Source: Methanocorpusculum sp.
GTDB taxonomy: Archaea; Halobacteriota; Methanomicrobia; Methanomicrobiales; Methanocorpusculaceae
Direction of reading: 5' to 3'
Assembly: GCA_029987395.1 (NCBI GenBank)
Contig: DALTVX010000100.1
Span: 1-43,066 of the forward strand
Length of the DNA stretch: 43,066 nt
The first letter of the stretch is position 1. Each line of letters begins with the position of its first letter. The position numbers were made by a program, and so were the translations under genes. Below are positions 24,099-31,477 of the stretch, piece after piece. Below the pieces are notes generated by a model. The model worked only from the letters and a program-made list of their open reading frames with translations, searched no databases and was not told where the DNA came from.

Positions 24099-24953
24099 AT
24101 GCTGGAAACCCTGATCCTTTGCGCACTTATCATCAGTCTTGTTGCATTTCTTCTCACGCTGATCCCGTGGGAATACGATAAATATACAGCGATCGTTGCC
24201 TGGATCATGATGGAACTCAGTTTCCTTCTGATGCTTCCGGGTCTCCTTGAGGAGGGAAATATCTTCTATCCGGCACTTATCATCGCCGGCATACCGCTCA
24301 TTTATATCACGGTCAAACGCCTGCTGATCAAGGACCCGCATATCCTCAGGCTCACCTATGCAATGGCGATAATCGGGGTCGTCTATGCTCCATTTGCGTT
24401 CATCACAGAACTCGGTAACTGGCTTATTTCAGTGGTGGTTTTCTGTATCCAGCGAGTTTTTGACGCGATCGGTTTTTCGTACACCATGGCAAGTTGGGAC
24501 ATATTCGAGTCGGTCTGGGCCATACCGGGAATGACTCAAGGGTACATGGATCAGATAATTCTGGGTTGTACTGGGATCACGGCGATCGCGATCCTTCTTG
24601 GAGTCATCGCTCTTACAAAGACCTCGTGGAAACAGAAGATCGGTCTGACACTTCTCGTTTCTATCCCGATCTTCGTTATCAACATATTTCGAAACGTGTT
24701 TGTTATCATGGCATATTTTGGGCAGTGGTTCCCTTGGTTCGAGGAGTCCTTCTCTCATCCAACGATCCCCGGATACACGAGTTTCTTCTGGTCGCACAAT
24801 GTCATCTGTGAAGGAGCGGCGTTCCTTCTTATTCTCGTGATCGCCTATTTCCTTTTCCGTTTCTCACCTGGACTCGTGAGCAACATACGAAATATCCTGC
24901 TGATTTATAGAGACGATCTCAAGTCTATGCTAAAAATAGGTCAGAGGAAATAA
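24099..24953 (+). CDS. artA: Archaeosortase A
   Basis: The 284-residue polytopic protein has about eight membrane segments and the transpeptidase-like triad of exosortase/archaeosortase enzymes: Cys157 in ILGCTGI, Arg198 in NIFRNVFV and His233 in FFWSHNVICEG. ArtA processes surface proteins with a C-terminal PGF-CTERM signal, coupling cleavage to lipid attachment in haloarchaea. It occurs here without an obvious substrate gene; PGF-CTERM proteins should lie elsewhere in the genome. It is followed by a HIT-protein gene with two bases between stop and ATG. The position near N-glycosylation genes supports a role in surface-protein maturation. Confidence 0.93.
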   Translation: MLETLILCALIISLVAFLLTLIPWEYDKYTAIVAWIMMELSFLLMLPGLLEEGNIFYPALIIAGIPLIYITVKRLLIKDPHILRLTYAMAIIGVVYAPFAFITELGNWLISVVVFCIQRVFDAIGFSYTMASWDIFESVWAIPGMTQGYMDQIILGCTGITAIAILLGVIALTKTSWKQKIGLTLLVSIPIFVINIFRNVFVIMAYFGQWFPWFEESFSHPTIPGYTSFFWSHNVICEGAAFLLILVIAYFLFRFSPGLVSNIRNILLIYRDDLKSMLKIGQRK

Positions 24954-24955
24954 TC

Positions 24956-25330
24956 ATGGACTGCCCATTCTGCACTGAAGACGCCTGTCTGTTTGGAAAC
25001 ACTCTTGCCTATGTAAAATGGGATCTCTATCCGGTCTCACAGGGTCATGTTCTCATCATCCCGCGCCGGCATATTGCTTCTTGGTTCGATCTCACACCAG
25101 ATGAGCATGCAGCCGTGAGCGAACTGATCGGACGTGCGAAAAAGCATCTGGATACGATATACGCGCCGGCAGGATACAACATCGGGGTCAACTGTGGGGA
25201 AGCAGCCGGCCAGACGGTCATGCATGCCCATATGCATCTCATTCCAAGATATACCGGTGATGTTCCTAACCCTCGCGGAGGAATAAGAGCCGTGATCCGG
25301 GCAAAACAGGATTATCCGCACATACAATAA
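24956..25330 (+). CDS. HIT-family nucleotide hydrolase
   Basis: The 124-residue protein has the histidine triad HAHMHLIPR near residues 91-99, an N-terminal zinc-like pair DCPFC and the GHVLIIPRRHIASWFDLTPDE stretch. HIT proteins hydrolyse nucleotide phosphoramidates or dinucleotides such as Ap4A or AMP-lysine. The length is typical. It starts two bases after artA and shares its transcript. The link to archaeosortase is unlikely to be functional beyond co-transcription. Confidence 0.92.
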   Translation: MDCPFCTEDACLFGNTLAYVKWDLYPVSQGHVLIIPRRHIASWFDLTPDEHAAVSELIGRAKKHLDTIYAPAGYNIGVNCGEAAGQTVMHAHMHLIPRYTGDVPNPRGGIRAVIRAKQDYPHIQ

Positions 25331-25334
25331 CGCC

Positions 25335-25344
25335 ATTTATATAG
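25335..25344 (+). promoter_or_regulatory. TATA-like element for the homocysteine operon
   Basis: ATTTATATAG lies about 31 bases before the ATG at 25371, in the 40-base gap after the HIT gene. Confidence 0.45.
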
Positions 25345-25370
25345 GATGAACGAGATTAGATACTATTTAT

Positions 25371-26879
25371 ATGTACAAATCCATCAACGAAATTAATGAA
25401 CGTATTCGTGATGGAAGTGTTCGTGTGGTCAGCGCTGAAGAGATGCCGGATATCGTCGACGAACTCGGCGTTACCGGAGCACTTCGTGAAGTGGACGTGG
25501 TCACCACCGGCACTTTCGGCGCGATGTGCTCGTCCGGGGCTTTTTTAAACTTCGGTCATTCTGAGATCCCCATAAGGATGGAAAAGATCTGGCTGAACAA
25601 TGTAGAAGCATACGCAGGTCTAGCGGCAGTCGACTGTTATCTCGGAGCGACCCAGGAATCCACCACACGAGGAGCAGAATATGGCGGAGCTCACGTCATC
25701 CAGGATCTGATCGCCGGAAAATCTGTCGAACTCCATGCACGCGCAAAGGGGACCGACTGTTATCCCAGAACATCCATAACCAACGAGTTTACTATTCAGG
25801 AACTGAACCAGGCGATCATGGTCAATCCTAGAAACTCCTATCAGTCCTACGATGCGGCCACCAATATGAGTGACCGGGCAGTGAAGACCTATATGGGATT
25901 TTTACTTCCCTCTCATAGGAATATCACGTACTCTGGAGCAGGTTGTCTTTCTCCACTCCCAAATGACCCTACCTTCTCCGTCATCGGATCAGGCACACCG
26001 ATATTTATCGGCGGAGCAAACGGCGTCGTAGTTGGCGAAGGCACGCAGTCTTCTCCTGGATCTGGATTTGGGACCCTTATGACATCTGGCAATATGAAAG
26101 ATATGTCGCCGGATTTCATCCGTGCCGCCACCATGACAGGATATGGTGTCTCAATGTATGTCGGGATCGGCATTCCGCTTCCTATGCTAAACGAGGAGAT
26201 CGTGAAGCATACCGCGGTCCGTGATGAGGATCTAAAGACGAGCATCGTCGACTACGGCACGCCTTTCCGGGACAGACCAACGATCCGCGAGGTCACATAT
26301 GCTGAACTCAAGAGCGGATCAGTCGAGATCGATGGTGAAGAGGTCCGCTGTTCACCACTCTCAAGTTACAAAAAAGCCCGTGAAGTCGCGACAGAACTGA
26401 AGACCCGTATCGAAACAGGGTCCTTCATCATGGCACTTGCTTCCAGACCGATCGATACCCTGAAGAGAAACAAACCCATGAACGAGAAGGGGTATGTCTG
26501 TCATGTCAACGAGATGATGGAATCGACCTTCGTCACCATCACTGGTAAGGAAAGTGTCAAAGAAGCAGCCAAACGCCTGCTGAAAGGCGAGACAAACCAC
26601 CTGCCGGTAATCGATGCGGAAAACAGGCTGATCGGCATCCTGACCACATATGATGTCTCCAAAGCCTTTGCAAAAGATGAACAGGATATGACCGTTTCTG
26701 AGATAATGACCAAGAACGTCATCACGATCGGTCCGGACGCGCCAGCAGACTTTGCCGCGCGAAAACTTCAGCAGCATAACATCGGTGCCCTTGTGGTGGT
26801 CGATTCGAGCCGTCACATTCTCGGGATGCTCAACTCGTATGATCTTGGAGATCTTGTGGGCGGGAGGGGGCGAAGATGA
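25371..26879 (+). CDS. DUF39/COG1900 homocysteine biosynthesis protein with CBS pair
   Basis: The 502-residue protein has a COG1900 (DUF39) domain at residues 1 to about 375 and two CBS domains from about 385 to the end (MMESTFVTITGKESVKEAAKRLL and EIMTKNVITIGPDAPADFAARKL). COG1900 proteins such as Methanosarcina MA1821 act in conversion of aspartate semialdehyde with sulfide to homocysteine, together with the NIL-ferredoxin. Cys residues in FGAMCSSG (Cys53) and AVDCYLG (Cys89), plus DCYPR and AGCLSP, are candidates for the sulfur-carrying site. The CBS pair probably senses an adenosyl ligand such as SAM, though this is inference. It overlaps the ferredoxin gene by four bases. Confidence 0.92.
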   Translation: MYKSINEINERIRDGSVRVVSAEEMPDIVDELGVTGALREVDVVTTGTFGAMCSSGAFLNFGHSEIPIRMEKIWLNNVEAYAGLAAVDCYLGATQESTTRGAEYGGAHVIQDLIAGKSVELHARAKGTDCYPRTSITNEFTIQELNQAIMVNPRNSYQSYDAATNMSDRAVKTYMGFLLPSHRNITYSGAGCLSPLPNDPTFSVIGSGTPIFIGGANGVVVGEGTQSSPGSGFGTLMTSGNMKDMSPDFIRAATMTGYGVSMYVGIGIPLPMLNEEIVKHTAVRDEDLKTSIVDYGTPFRDRPTIREVTYAELKSGSVEIDGEEVRCSPLSSYKKAREVATELKTRIETGSFIMALASRPIDTLKRNKPMNEKGYVCHVNEMMESTFVTITGKESVKEAAKRLLKGETNHLPVIDAENRLIGILTTYDVSKAFAKDEQDMTVSEIMTKNVITIGPDAPADFAARKLQQHNIGALVVVDSSRHILGMLNSYDLGDLVGGRGRR

Positions 26880-27262
26880 AACTAAAGGTCGAGTTTGATT
26901 CTGAGGGTGTCCAGTATCCAAACATTGCCGCAGCCATACTTAAATCGGGCGTGATGATAAACGTCGAACGCGCTCTTATCGATGGTGACGAAGGCTGGGC
27001 CCTTCTTGATGTTGATGACAAGGACGCGGAACTGTTCATAGCCGCCCTTACCAGGAAAGGCGTATCGATCCGTATACAGAAGGACGCGGTGTCTCACAAC
27101 CGCACAGACTGCGTGGACTGTGGACTCTGTATCGGTATCTGCCAGAAACAGGTCTTCTCATTCGACAAAAACTGGCAGCTGGTCGTCGATTCTGAGCGCT
27201 GTGTTCTCTGCGGCAGATGTGCCACATACTGCCCCCAGCGTGCATTGAGTATCCAGAAATAA
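26876..27262 (+). CDS. NIL-domain ferredoxin (homocysteine biosynthesis partner)
   Basis: The 128-residue protein has an N-terminal NIL domain (LKVEFDSEGVQYPNIAAAILKSG) and a C-terminal ferredoxin domain with two 4Fe-4S motifs: CVDCGLCIGICQKQ and CVLCGRCATYCPQ. This architecture is that of MA1822, the partner of MA1821 in methanogen homocysteine synthesis, where the ferredoxin is thought to regenerate a cysteine on the COG1900 protein. It overlaps the preceding gene by four bases and the next by one, so all three are translated together. Confidence 0.94.
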   Translation: MKLKVEFDSEGVQYPNIAAAILKSGVMINVERALIDGDEGWALLDVDDKDAELFIAALTRKGVSIRIQKDAVSHNRTDCVDCGLCIGICQKQVFSFDKNWQLVVDSERCVLCGRCATYCPQRALSIQK

Positions 27263-27981
27263 TGATCCGCGAGCAGTTCGCGTACCGGGAGACGATCACC
27301 ACGATCCTCGCCGATGATCCTTTGCATATAGAAGCGGCAAAAGAAGGGATGATCGCGGCACGTACCGATTTTGAGCAGTATCTCAGAACCGATCCTTTTT
27401 TTCAGATGAGTTACGCACCCGTGCAAGCATCCAGAGGGGCGCCTCTTCCGGTCAAGCAGATGGCCGACGCCTCATATGAAGCGGGTGTTGGACCCATGGC
27501 TTCTGTGGCTGCCTCGATTGCCTGGGCCGGCGTTCGGTCGATGCAGGAAGCCGGGGCATCATTTGGTTTGATCGACAACGGCGGGGACATTGTCCTGGTC
27601 TCAGAAAAGGATATACGGGTCGGCATCTATGCCGGCTCTGCTCCATCTTCAGGAAAATTCGCTTTCATCATCAAACCGCAGACCGAGATCCTCGGGATCT
27701 GTACATCCTCTGCGACTGTTGGACCTTCGGTCTCTTTTGGGATCGCAGACGCCGTGACCTGTTTTTCTCGAGATCCAGCAAAGGCGGATGCATGGGCAAC
27801 CGGGCTTTGCAATATTCTCACGCCGAGCAACTTTGATGAAGTTATGAAAAAAGTGGAGGGGTCATCCGTTTTCGCCGTATATGCTGTTATAGGTGACTGG
27901 ATCGGTCGGTGGGGCGATCTTCCCAAAATAGTCCCCGCAAATGTCAGCTATGATCTGATCACAAAGGGTCAGGCACACTGA
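27262..27981 (+). CDS. UPF0280 family protein (COG2122), homocysteine-module member
   Basis: I set the start at the ATG at 27262, which overlaps the ferredoxin TAA by one base and gives MIREQFAYRETITTILADDP; the frame continues upstream but reads through the ferredoxin gene. The 239-residue protein has the ApbE-like pattern of UPF0280 (GPMASVAASIAWAG, LIDNGGDIVL, SSATVGPSVSFGIADAV). COG2122 genes co-occur with COG1900 and NIL-ferredoxin and have been linked to homocysteine formation in methanogens, but their step is unclear. Its last 13 bases overlap the convergent gene at 27969. Confidence 0.9.
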   Translation: MIREQFAYRETITTILADDPLHIEAAKEGMIAARTDFEQYLRTDPFFQMSYAPVQASRGAPLPVKQMADASYEAGVGPMASVAASIAWAGVRSMQEAGASFGLIDNGGDIVLVSEKDIRVGIYAGSAPSSGKFAFIIKPQTEILGICTSSATVGPSVSFGIADAVTCFSRDPAKADAWATGLCNILTPSNFDEVMKKVEGSSVFAVYAVIGDWIGRWGDLPKIVPANVSYDLITKGQAH

Positions 27982-28376
27982 TCTTTTGCACACTTCACCG
28001 CTTCTTGATATGCACCCGGACCTGAGAAGGCTTTCAGAAACTTTTCCCCGTTCCAGACCGCGATGAAAAAGAGGGATGTTTTTTTATCGAATCCGAAGAT
28101 GATCTCGGCGAGTTCCACACTCCCAATCTTGATCCCGCGGGGGATCATTGAAGAGGGCTGAAGCAGCAAACGTTCATAGATCTCAATATCGGGCTCCTCC
28201 TCGAATGCGTAGATATAGGCCTGCAGAGCATTGGTCAGATCAGATGTACAGAGCTGCACGGCAGTTTCGACCGGAAGTTTGCGGAGCAGTTCTGCGAGTT
28301 TGAAGTCATCATCCCCGGATGCCTCATACAATTCATCCGCGAGGGATCCAAGATCAGTGTTGGAGGAATACGCCAT
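27969..28376 (-). CDS. Unknown protein of about 135 residues
   Basis: I do not recognise this family. From the ATG at 28376 the product reads MAYSSNTDLGSLADELYEASG, followed by predicted helices rich in Leu/Glu (LAELLRKLPVETAVQL, DLTNALQAYIYAFEEEPD) and a strand-rich C-terminal third (GIKIGSVELAEIIFGFDKKTSLFFIAVWNGEKFLKAF). A TTG at 28406 would add ten residues, but it has no better support. No signal or membrane segment is seen. It is divergent from the winged-helix gene, and its 3-prime end overlaps the UPF0280 gene by 13 bases. The codon use looks ordinary for this window. Confidence 0.7.
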   Translation of the reverse strand: MAYSSNTDLGSLADELYEASGDDDFKLAELLRKLPVETAVQLCTSDLTNALQAYIYAFEEEPDIEIYERLLLQPSSMIPRGIKIGSVELAEIIFGFDKKTSLFFIAVWNGEKFLKAFSGPGAYQEAVKCAKDQCA

Positions 28377-28403
28377 AACAATGTACTTTTCTGTTGTGTG
28401 AAT

Positions 28404-28418
28404 CAATAAAGTATAATG
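28404..28418. promoter_or_regulatory. Divergent promoter region between the unknown gene and the wHTH-Trm56 operon
   Basis: On the plus strand GTATAATG (28411-28418) lies 29 bases before the ATG at 28444. On the minus strand TTTATTG (28410-28404) lies about 31 bases before the ATG at 28376. The two boxes adjoin, so the genes may compete for or share TBP/TFB. Confidence 0.45.
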
Positions 28419-28443
28419 TCTCTCTCCTCCTAATTCTTAGGAC

Positions 28444-28710
28444 ATGAAAAATGAGGATGTGGACTGGACACTGTTTCATATGATCCCTGAGTGTGGAACG
28501 AAAGGAATCGCCGAACTGGTGATACAGTCCGGCTTTTTAGAGGATGAAACCAGAGCCTCACTTGTACGGCTCGAAAAAGCCTGTCTTATCCACGTAAAAG
28601 GCGAAAATGTCTGCGCCCTCTCGATCAATGATATGCTGATGATGAATGAAATAAAAAATGCCGACTGTGGTATCTACATTGAAGACGGCATCATCAAGGT
28701 AAAAAAATGA
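28444..28710 (+). CDS. Small winged-helix-like protein
   Basis: The 88-residue protein has a helical N-terminal part that reads like a winged helix-turn-helix (DWTLFHMIPECGTKGIAELVIQSGFLEDETRASLVRLEKACLIHVKGENV) and a short beta tail (GIYIEDGIIKVKK). It lacks any other domain. It starts the operon with aTrm56, overlapping it by four bases (ATGA), so it may be a regulator or an RNA-binding helper. I cannot name the family. Confidence 0.72.
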   Translation: MKNEDVDWTLFHMIPECGTKGIAELVIQSGFLEDETRASLVRLEKACLIHVKGENVCALSINDMLMMNEIKNADCGIYIEDGIIKVKK

Positions 28711-29258
28711 GTCTCAAACCCGAATCCTATATCCTCAGAATAGGTCACCGTCCCGAAAGGGATCAGCGTGTCACCACTCATGTCGGCTTAAGTTCCCGGG
28801 CACTTGGAGCAAGCGGAATGTATCTTGCGGCCGACGATGCGAAGGTCGCCGACAGTATCACCGATGTCGCGACCCGATTTGGCGGGACCTTCTTTTGCGA
28901 AAACAATATCAAATGGAAGTCCTGTATCACCCAGTTCAAAAAGAGCGGCGGCAAAGTGGTCCATCTCACCATGTATGGCCTTCGGCTTCAGGACGTCATA
29001 TCTGATATCAGAAAAGAGGAAAAAGTATTGATCGTTGTCGGAGCAGAAAAAGTTCCTGGCGATCTCTATGAACTTGCCGACTACAATGTGGCGGTAGCGA
29101 ATCAACCCCATTCTGAGATCTCCGCTCTTGCTCTATGTCTTGATCACCTGTATGAAGGAAGAGAACTTGATCTCGCCTTCCCTGATGCAGAACTTGAGGT
29201 CAAGCCAACAAAGATCGGCAAGACCACGATAAAACACGATCACGAAGAACATCTATGA
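28707..29258 (+). CDS. tRNA (cytidine(56)-2'-O)-methyltransferase aTrm56
   Basis: The 183-residue SPOUT-fold enzyme methylates the ribose of C56 in the T-loop of archaeal tRNAs. The sequence shows LRIGHRPERDQRVTTHVGL at the N-terminus, TMYGLRLQD, and the knot region VVGAEKVPGDLYELADYNVAVANQPHSEISALA typical of the family. Length is normal. It overlaps its neighbours by four bases on each side. Confidence 0.94.
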   Translation: MSLKPESYILRIGHRPERDQRVTTHVGLSSRALGASGMYLAADDAKVADSITDVATRFGGTFFCENNIKWKSCITQFKKSGGKVVHLTMYGLRLQDVISDIRKEEKVLIVVGAEKVPGDLYELADYNVAVANQPHSEISALALCLDHLYEGRELDLAFPDAELEVKPTKIGKTTIKHDHEEHL

Positions 29259-30328
29259 AGAGCGTTCTTGTCGCCGGATACACCACCCGTCACGTTGCTG
29301 CCTCGGCAACCCGCGCCGGATATGAGGTCTATGCAGTAGACCATTTCTGCGACCAGGACCTGATATGGTGCACAAAGGATCATCGTGCCTTCGATGAACT
29401 AAGCGAACTGCCGTTTGTCATAGAAGAGATGTTCAACACCTATGATATCGATCATGTGATCACCACCTCGGGCGCTGAACTATTGCAGATTCCAAATCGA
29501 CTAGGGACGCCAAGAAATGTCGCGAAACGGTTTATGGACAAGGGTAAAACGCAGGACTTTTTTGAGGAGATCGGTGTCCCGGTCCCAAAAAGACTCGGGG
29601 TTGGAGAGTATCCGGCAATGATGAAGACCCTTGCCGGAGCTGGAGGCTGGAGAAACGCCTGTATCAACTCTGACGAGGAACTTTTGGCCTGGAAGGAGTT
29701 TGTGGATCATCTCCCTTATATTGCCCAGGAACCGATCGCCGGTCATCCTGCGAGCGTCTCCTGTCTTTCGACCGGAAGCGAGGCTATGGCTCTTTGTGCA
29801 AACGAGCAGATCCTTCGGGGCGGTGAGACCTGCGCCTATGCATTTTCAGGATCTCTCACCCCATGCAAACACCCTCTTGCAGATCGAATGATGGATCTTG
29901 CAGAAAAAATCGTGGCAGAGAGCGGGTGTGTTGGCTCGGTTGGTGTTGACTTTGTTCTGACCGATACCGAGGCTTATGCGATCGAAATAAATCCGCGATT
30001 CCAAGGAACGGTCGAGACGGTTGAGGCATCACTCGGTGTGAATCTCTTCTCCCTCCACGTTGATGCATGCAGAGGAATTCTGCCGGAAAAACGACCTGAG
30101 CCGATCTGCTTTGCGGTCAGACGGATCCTTCCAGCTCCAAAAACTATCACGATCAAAAAAGAGATGTCTGTGTTACGCGAGACGATCACCGACATCCCGC
30201 ATCCGGGCACATCCTTTGAAGAGGGAGAGGTCATGTTTTCTGTCACCGGATCAGGTGAAAGCCGTGAAAATGCCTTTTCCTCACTGGATAAACATATTAG
30301 GGATGCACTACAATTAATAAAGGAATGA
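29255..30328 (+). CDS. ATP-grasp protein of COG2232 type
   Basis: The 357-residue protein has an ATP-grasp layout: an N-terminal Rossmann-like part (KSVLVAGYTTRHVAASATRAG), a middle ATP-binding part with KTLAGAGGW (Gly-rich loop), YIAQEPIAGHPASV, and a C-terminal part with VDFVLTDTEAYAIEINPRFQGTVE, where the Glu-x-Asn pair binds Mg. Such enzymes join a carboxylate to an amine or thiol using ATP. Members of this group are common in methanogens, but their substrate is unknown. The gene overlaps aTrm56 and TFE by four bases each. Confidence 0.87.
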   Translation: MKSVLVAGYTTRHVAASATRAGYEVYAVDHFCDQDLIWCTKDHRAFDELSELPFVIEEMFNTYDIDHVITTSGAELLQIPNRLGTPRNVAKRFMDKGKTQDFFEEIGVPVPKRLGVGEYPAMMKTLAGAGGWRNACINSDEELLAWKEFVDHLPYIAQEPIAGHPASVSCLSTGSEAMALCANEQILRGGETCAYAFSGSLTPCKHPLADRMMDLAEKIVAESGCVGSVGVDFVLTDTEAYAIEINPRFQGTVETVEASLGVNLFSLHVDACRGILPEKRPEPICFAVRRILPAPKTITIKKEMSVLRETITDIPHPGTSFEEGEVMFSVTGSGESRENAFSSLDKHIRDALQLIKE

Positions 30329-30960
30329 CGGTCATCACAGAAGCGCAACTCGGGAATCCGGCAATATATCAATATCTTTTGAAATTAGTTGGTGAAGATG
30401 GTCTGGAACTTCTTCGCCGTTGGTCCGATATAACGTATGAACGCAAGTGGATCGCGGCAAAGCTGGCCGATGAGGAACTCAAAGCATCCGAAAGAACACG
30501 ATTCTTAGCTGAGTCCGAGCGTTCCGATGAGGAGCTGATCAGTGCTGAGCGAAGCGATGAGGAGATCGCAGAACTCACCGAGGTCAACCTGAACTCAGTT
30601 CGTCACACATTGTATAATTTATACGAACACCGGCTTGCTGAATATCGGAGGATCAAAAACAGTGAGACCGGTTGGCTCACGTATCTGTGGCTTATGCGCA
30701 TGGATAACCTGAGCATTGTTCTCAAAGCCGAGATGGAAGTTGCTGCAGGAAAGCTTGCGTCACGTCTCAGATATGACGAGGCAAACGACTTCTATCAGTG
30801 CAAAAACTGCGGTATCACGACAACGTTCAATAATGCAATGACGACGAACTTTGCCTGCTCCCACTGCGGGACCATGCTCGTCCATTTTGATGATGAACTG
30901 GTCGTTGCTGCGCTGAAAAAACGTCTGACAAAGATGCAGACCGCACTTAATAATGCCTGA
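30325..30960 (+). CDS. tfe: Transcription factor E (TFE-alpha) with an N-terminal insertion
   Basis: TFE helps open the promoter with TBP, TFB and polymerase. The C-terminal part is standard: LNSVRHTLYNLYEHRLAEYRR (recognition helix and wing), GWLTYLW, and a zinc ribbon FYQCKNCGITTTF...FACSHCGTM. The N-terminal winged helix is unusual. Between LLRRW (residue 33) and SDEEIAELTEVNLN (from residue 77) lie about 40 residues that include a repeated ERSDEE unit (residues 65-70 and 75-80) and a related ADEEL at 48-52. Typical TFE proteins have one DEEIA segment here with a short loop. The frame is intact and long enough (211 residues). It overlaps the HD gene by eight bases. Confidence 0.94.
   Translation: MTVITEAQLGNPAIYQYLLKLVGEDGLELLRRWSDITYERKWIAAKLADEELKASERTRFLAESERSDEELISAERSDEEIAELTEVNLNSVRHTLYNLYEHRLAEYRRIKNSETGWLTYLWLMRMDNLSIVLKAEMEVAAGKLASRLRYDEANDFYQCKNCGITTTFNNAMTTNFACSHCGTMLVHFDDELVVAALKKRLTKMQTALNNA
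30517..30564 (+). repeat. Imperfect 30-base-period repeat inside tfe
   Basis: GAG CGT TCC GAT GAG GAG at 30517-30534 and GAG CGA AGC GAT GAG GAG at 30547-30564 encode the same six residues ERSDEE with a 10-codon period. Three synonymous base differences show the duplication is not recent or is held by selection on the protein. Confidence 0.7.
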
Positions 30961-31432
30961 TCATATCAACACTCTTTTTTTAGCAGGATGTGATCCTAAA
31001 GTCGTATCACACAGTTCAAAAGTTGCAGAAGTTGCCGCACGCTACACCGGAGAGTCAATCGATCCAGAGTTGGTATCTGCCGGAGCATGGCTACATGATA
31101 TTGGCAGGTCAAAGACCCACACGATAGAACATGCGAGAAAAGGTGCGTCGATATGCCGGGAGCTCGGGCTTTCAGATGAGATCGCAAAGATCGTCGGGCG
31201 GCATACAGGTGCGGGGCTCACCGAAGACGAGTCAGTGCTTCTAGGTCTGCCGCCTGTTTTTGCGGTACCGGAGACACTAGAAGAAAAGATCGTCGCACAT
31301 GCAGACAATTTGGTGAAAGGGTCAAAAGAGATCACAATCTATCAGCGCATGATGCTGATCGCCGATCTGCCGGCCCGTTCAAAACGAAAGATCTGGCGTC
31401 TTTCGATGGAAGTCGAGCTTCTCGCAGAGTGA
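30953..31432 (+). CDS. HD-domain protein, TIGR00295-like
   Basis: The 159-residue protein carries the HD metal-hydrolase signature: HSSKVAEVAARY with the first His, AGAWLHDIGRSKTHTIEHARKGA with the HD pair and a following His, IVGRHTGAG, and KIVAHADNLVKG with the last Asp. It is probably a phosphohydrolase; substrates of this archaeal group are not known. Its ATG lies eight bases inside the end of tfe. Confidence 0.87.
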   Translation: MPDHINTLFLAGCDPKVVSHSSKVAEVAARYTGESIDPELVSAGAWLHDIGRSKTHTIEHARKGASICRELGLSDEIAKIVGRHTGAGLTEDESVLLGLPPVFAVPETLEEKIVAHADNLVKGSKEITIYQRMMLIADLPARSKRKIWRLSMEVELLAE

Positions 31433-31477
31433 GTGGGCCCTATACTCTTAATCTTTTCACATCCCATACTGTTTATC

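Noticed and set aside
26361..26921. A 186-codon open frame on the minus strand
   Set aside because: It is antisense to the CBS part of the COG1900 gene and looks like a mirror of its codon pattern.
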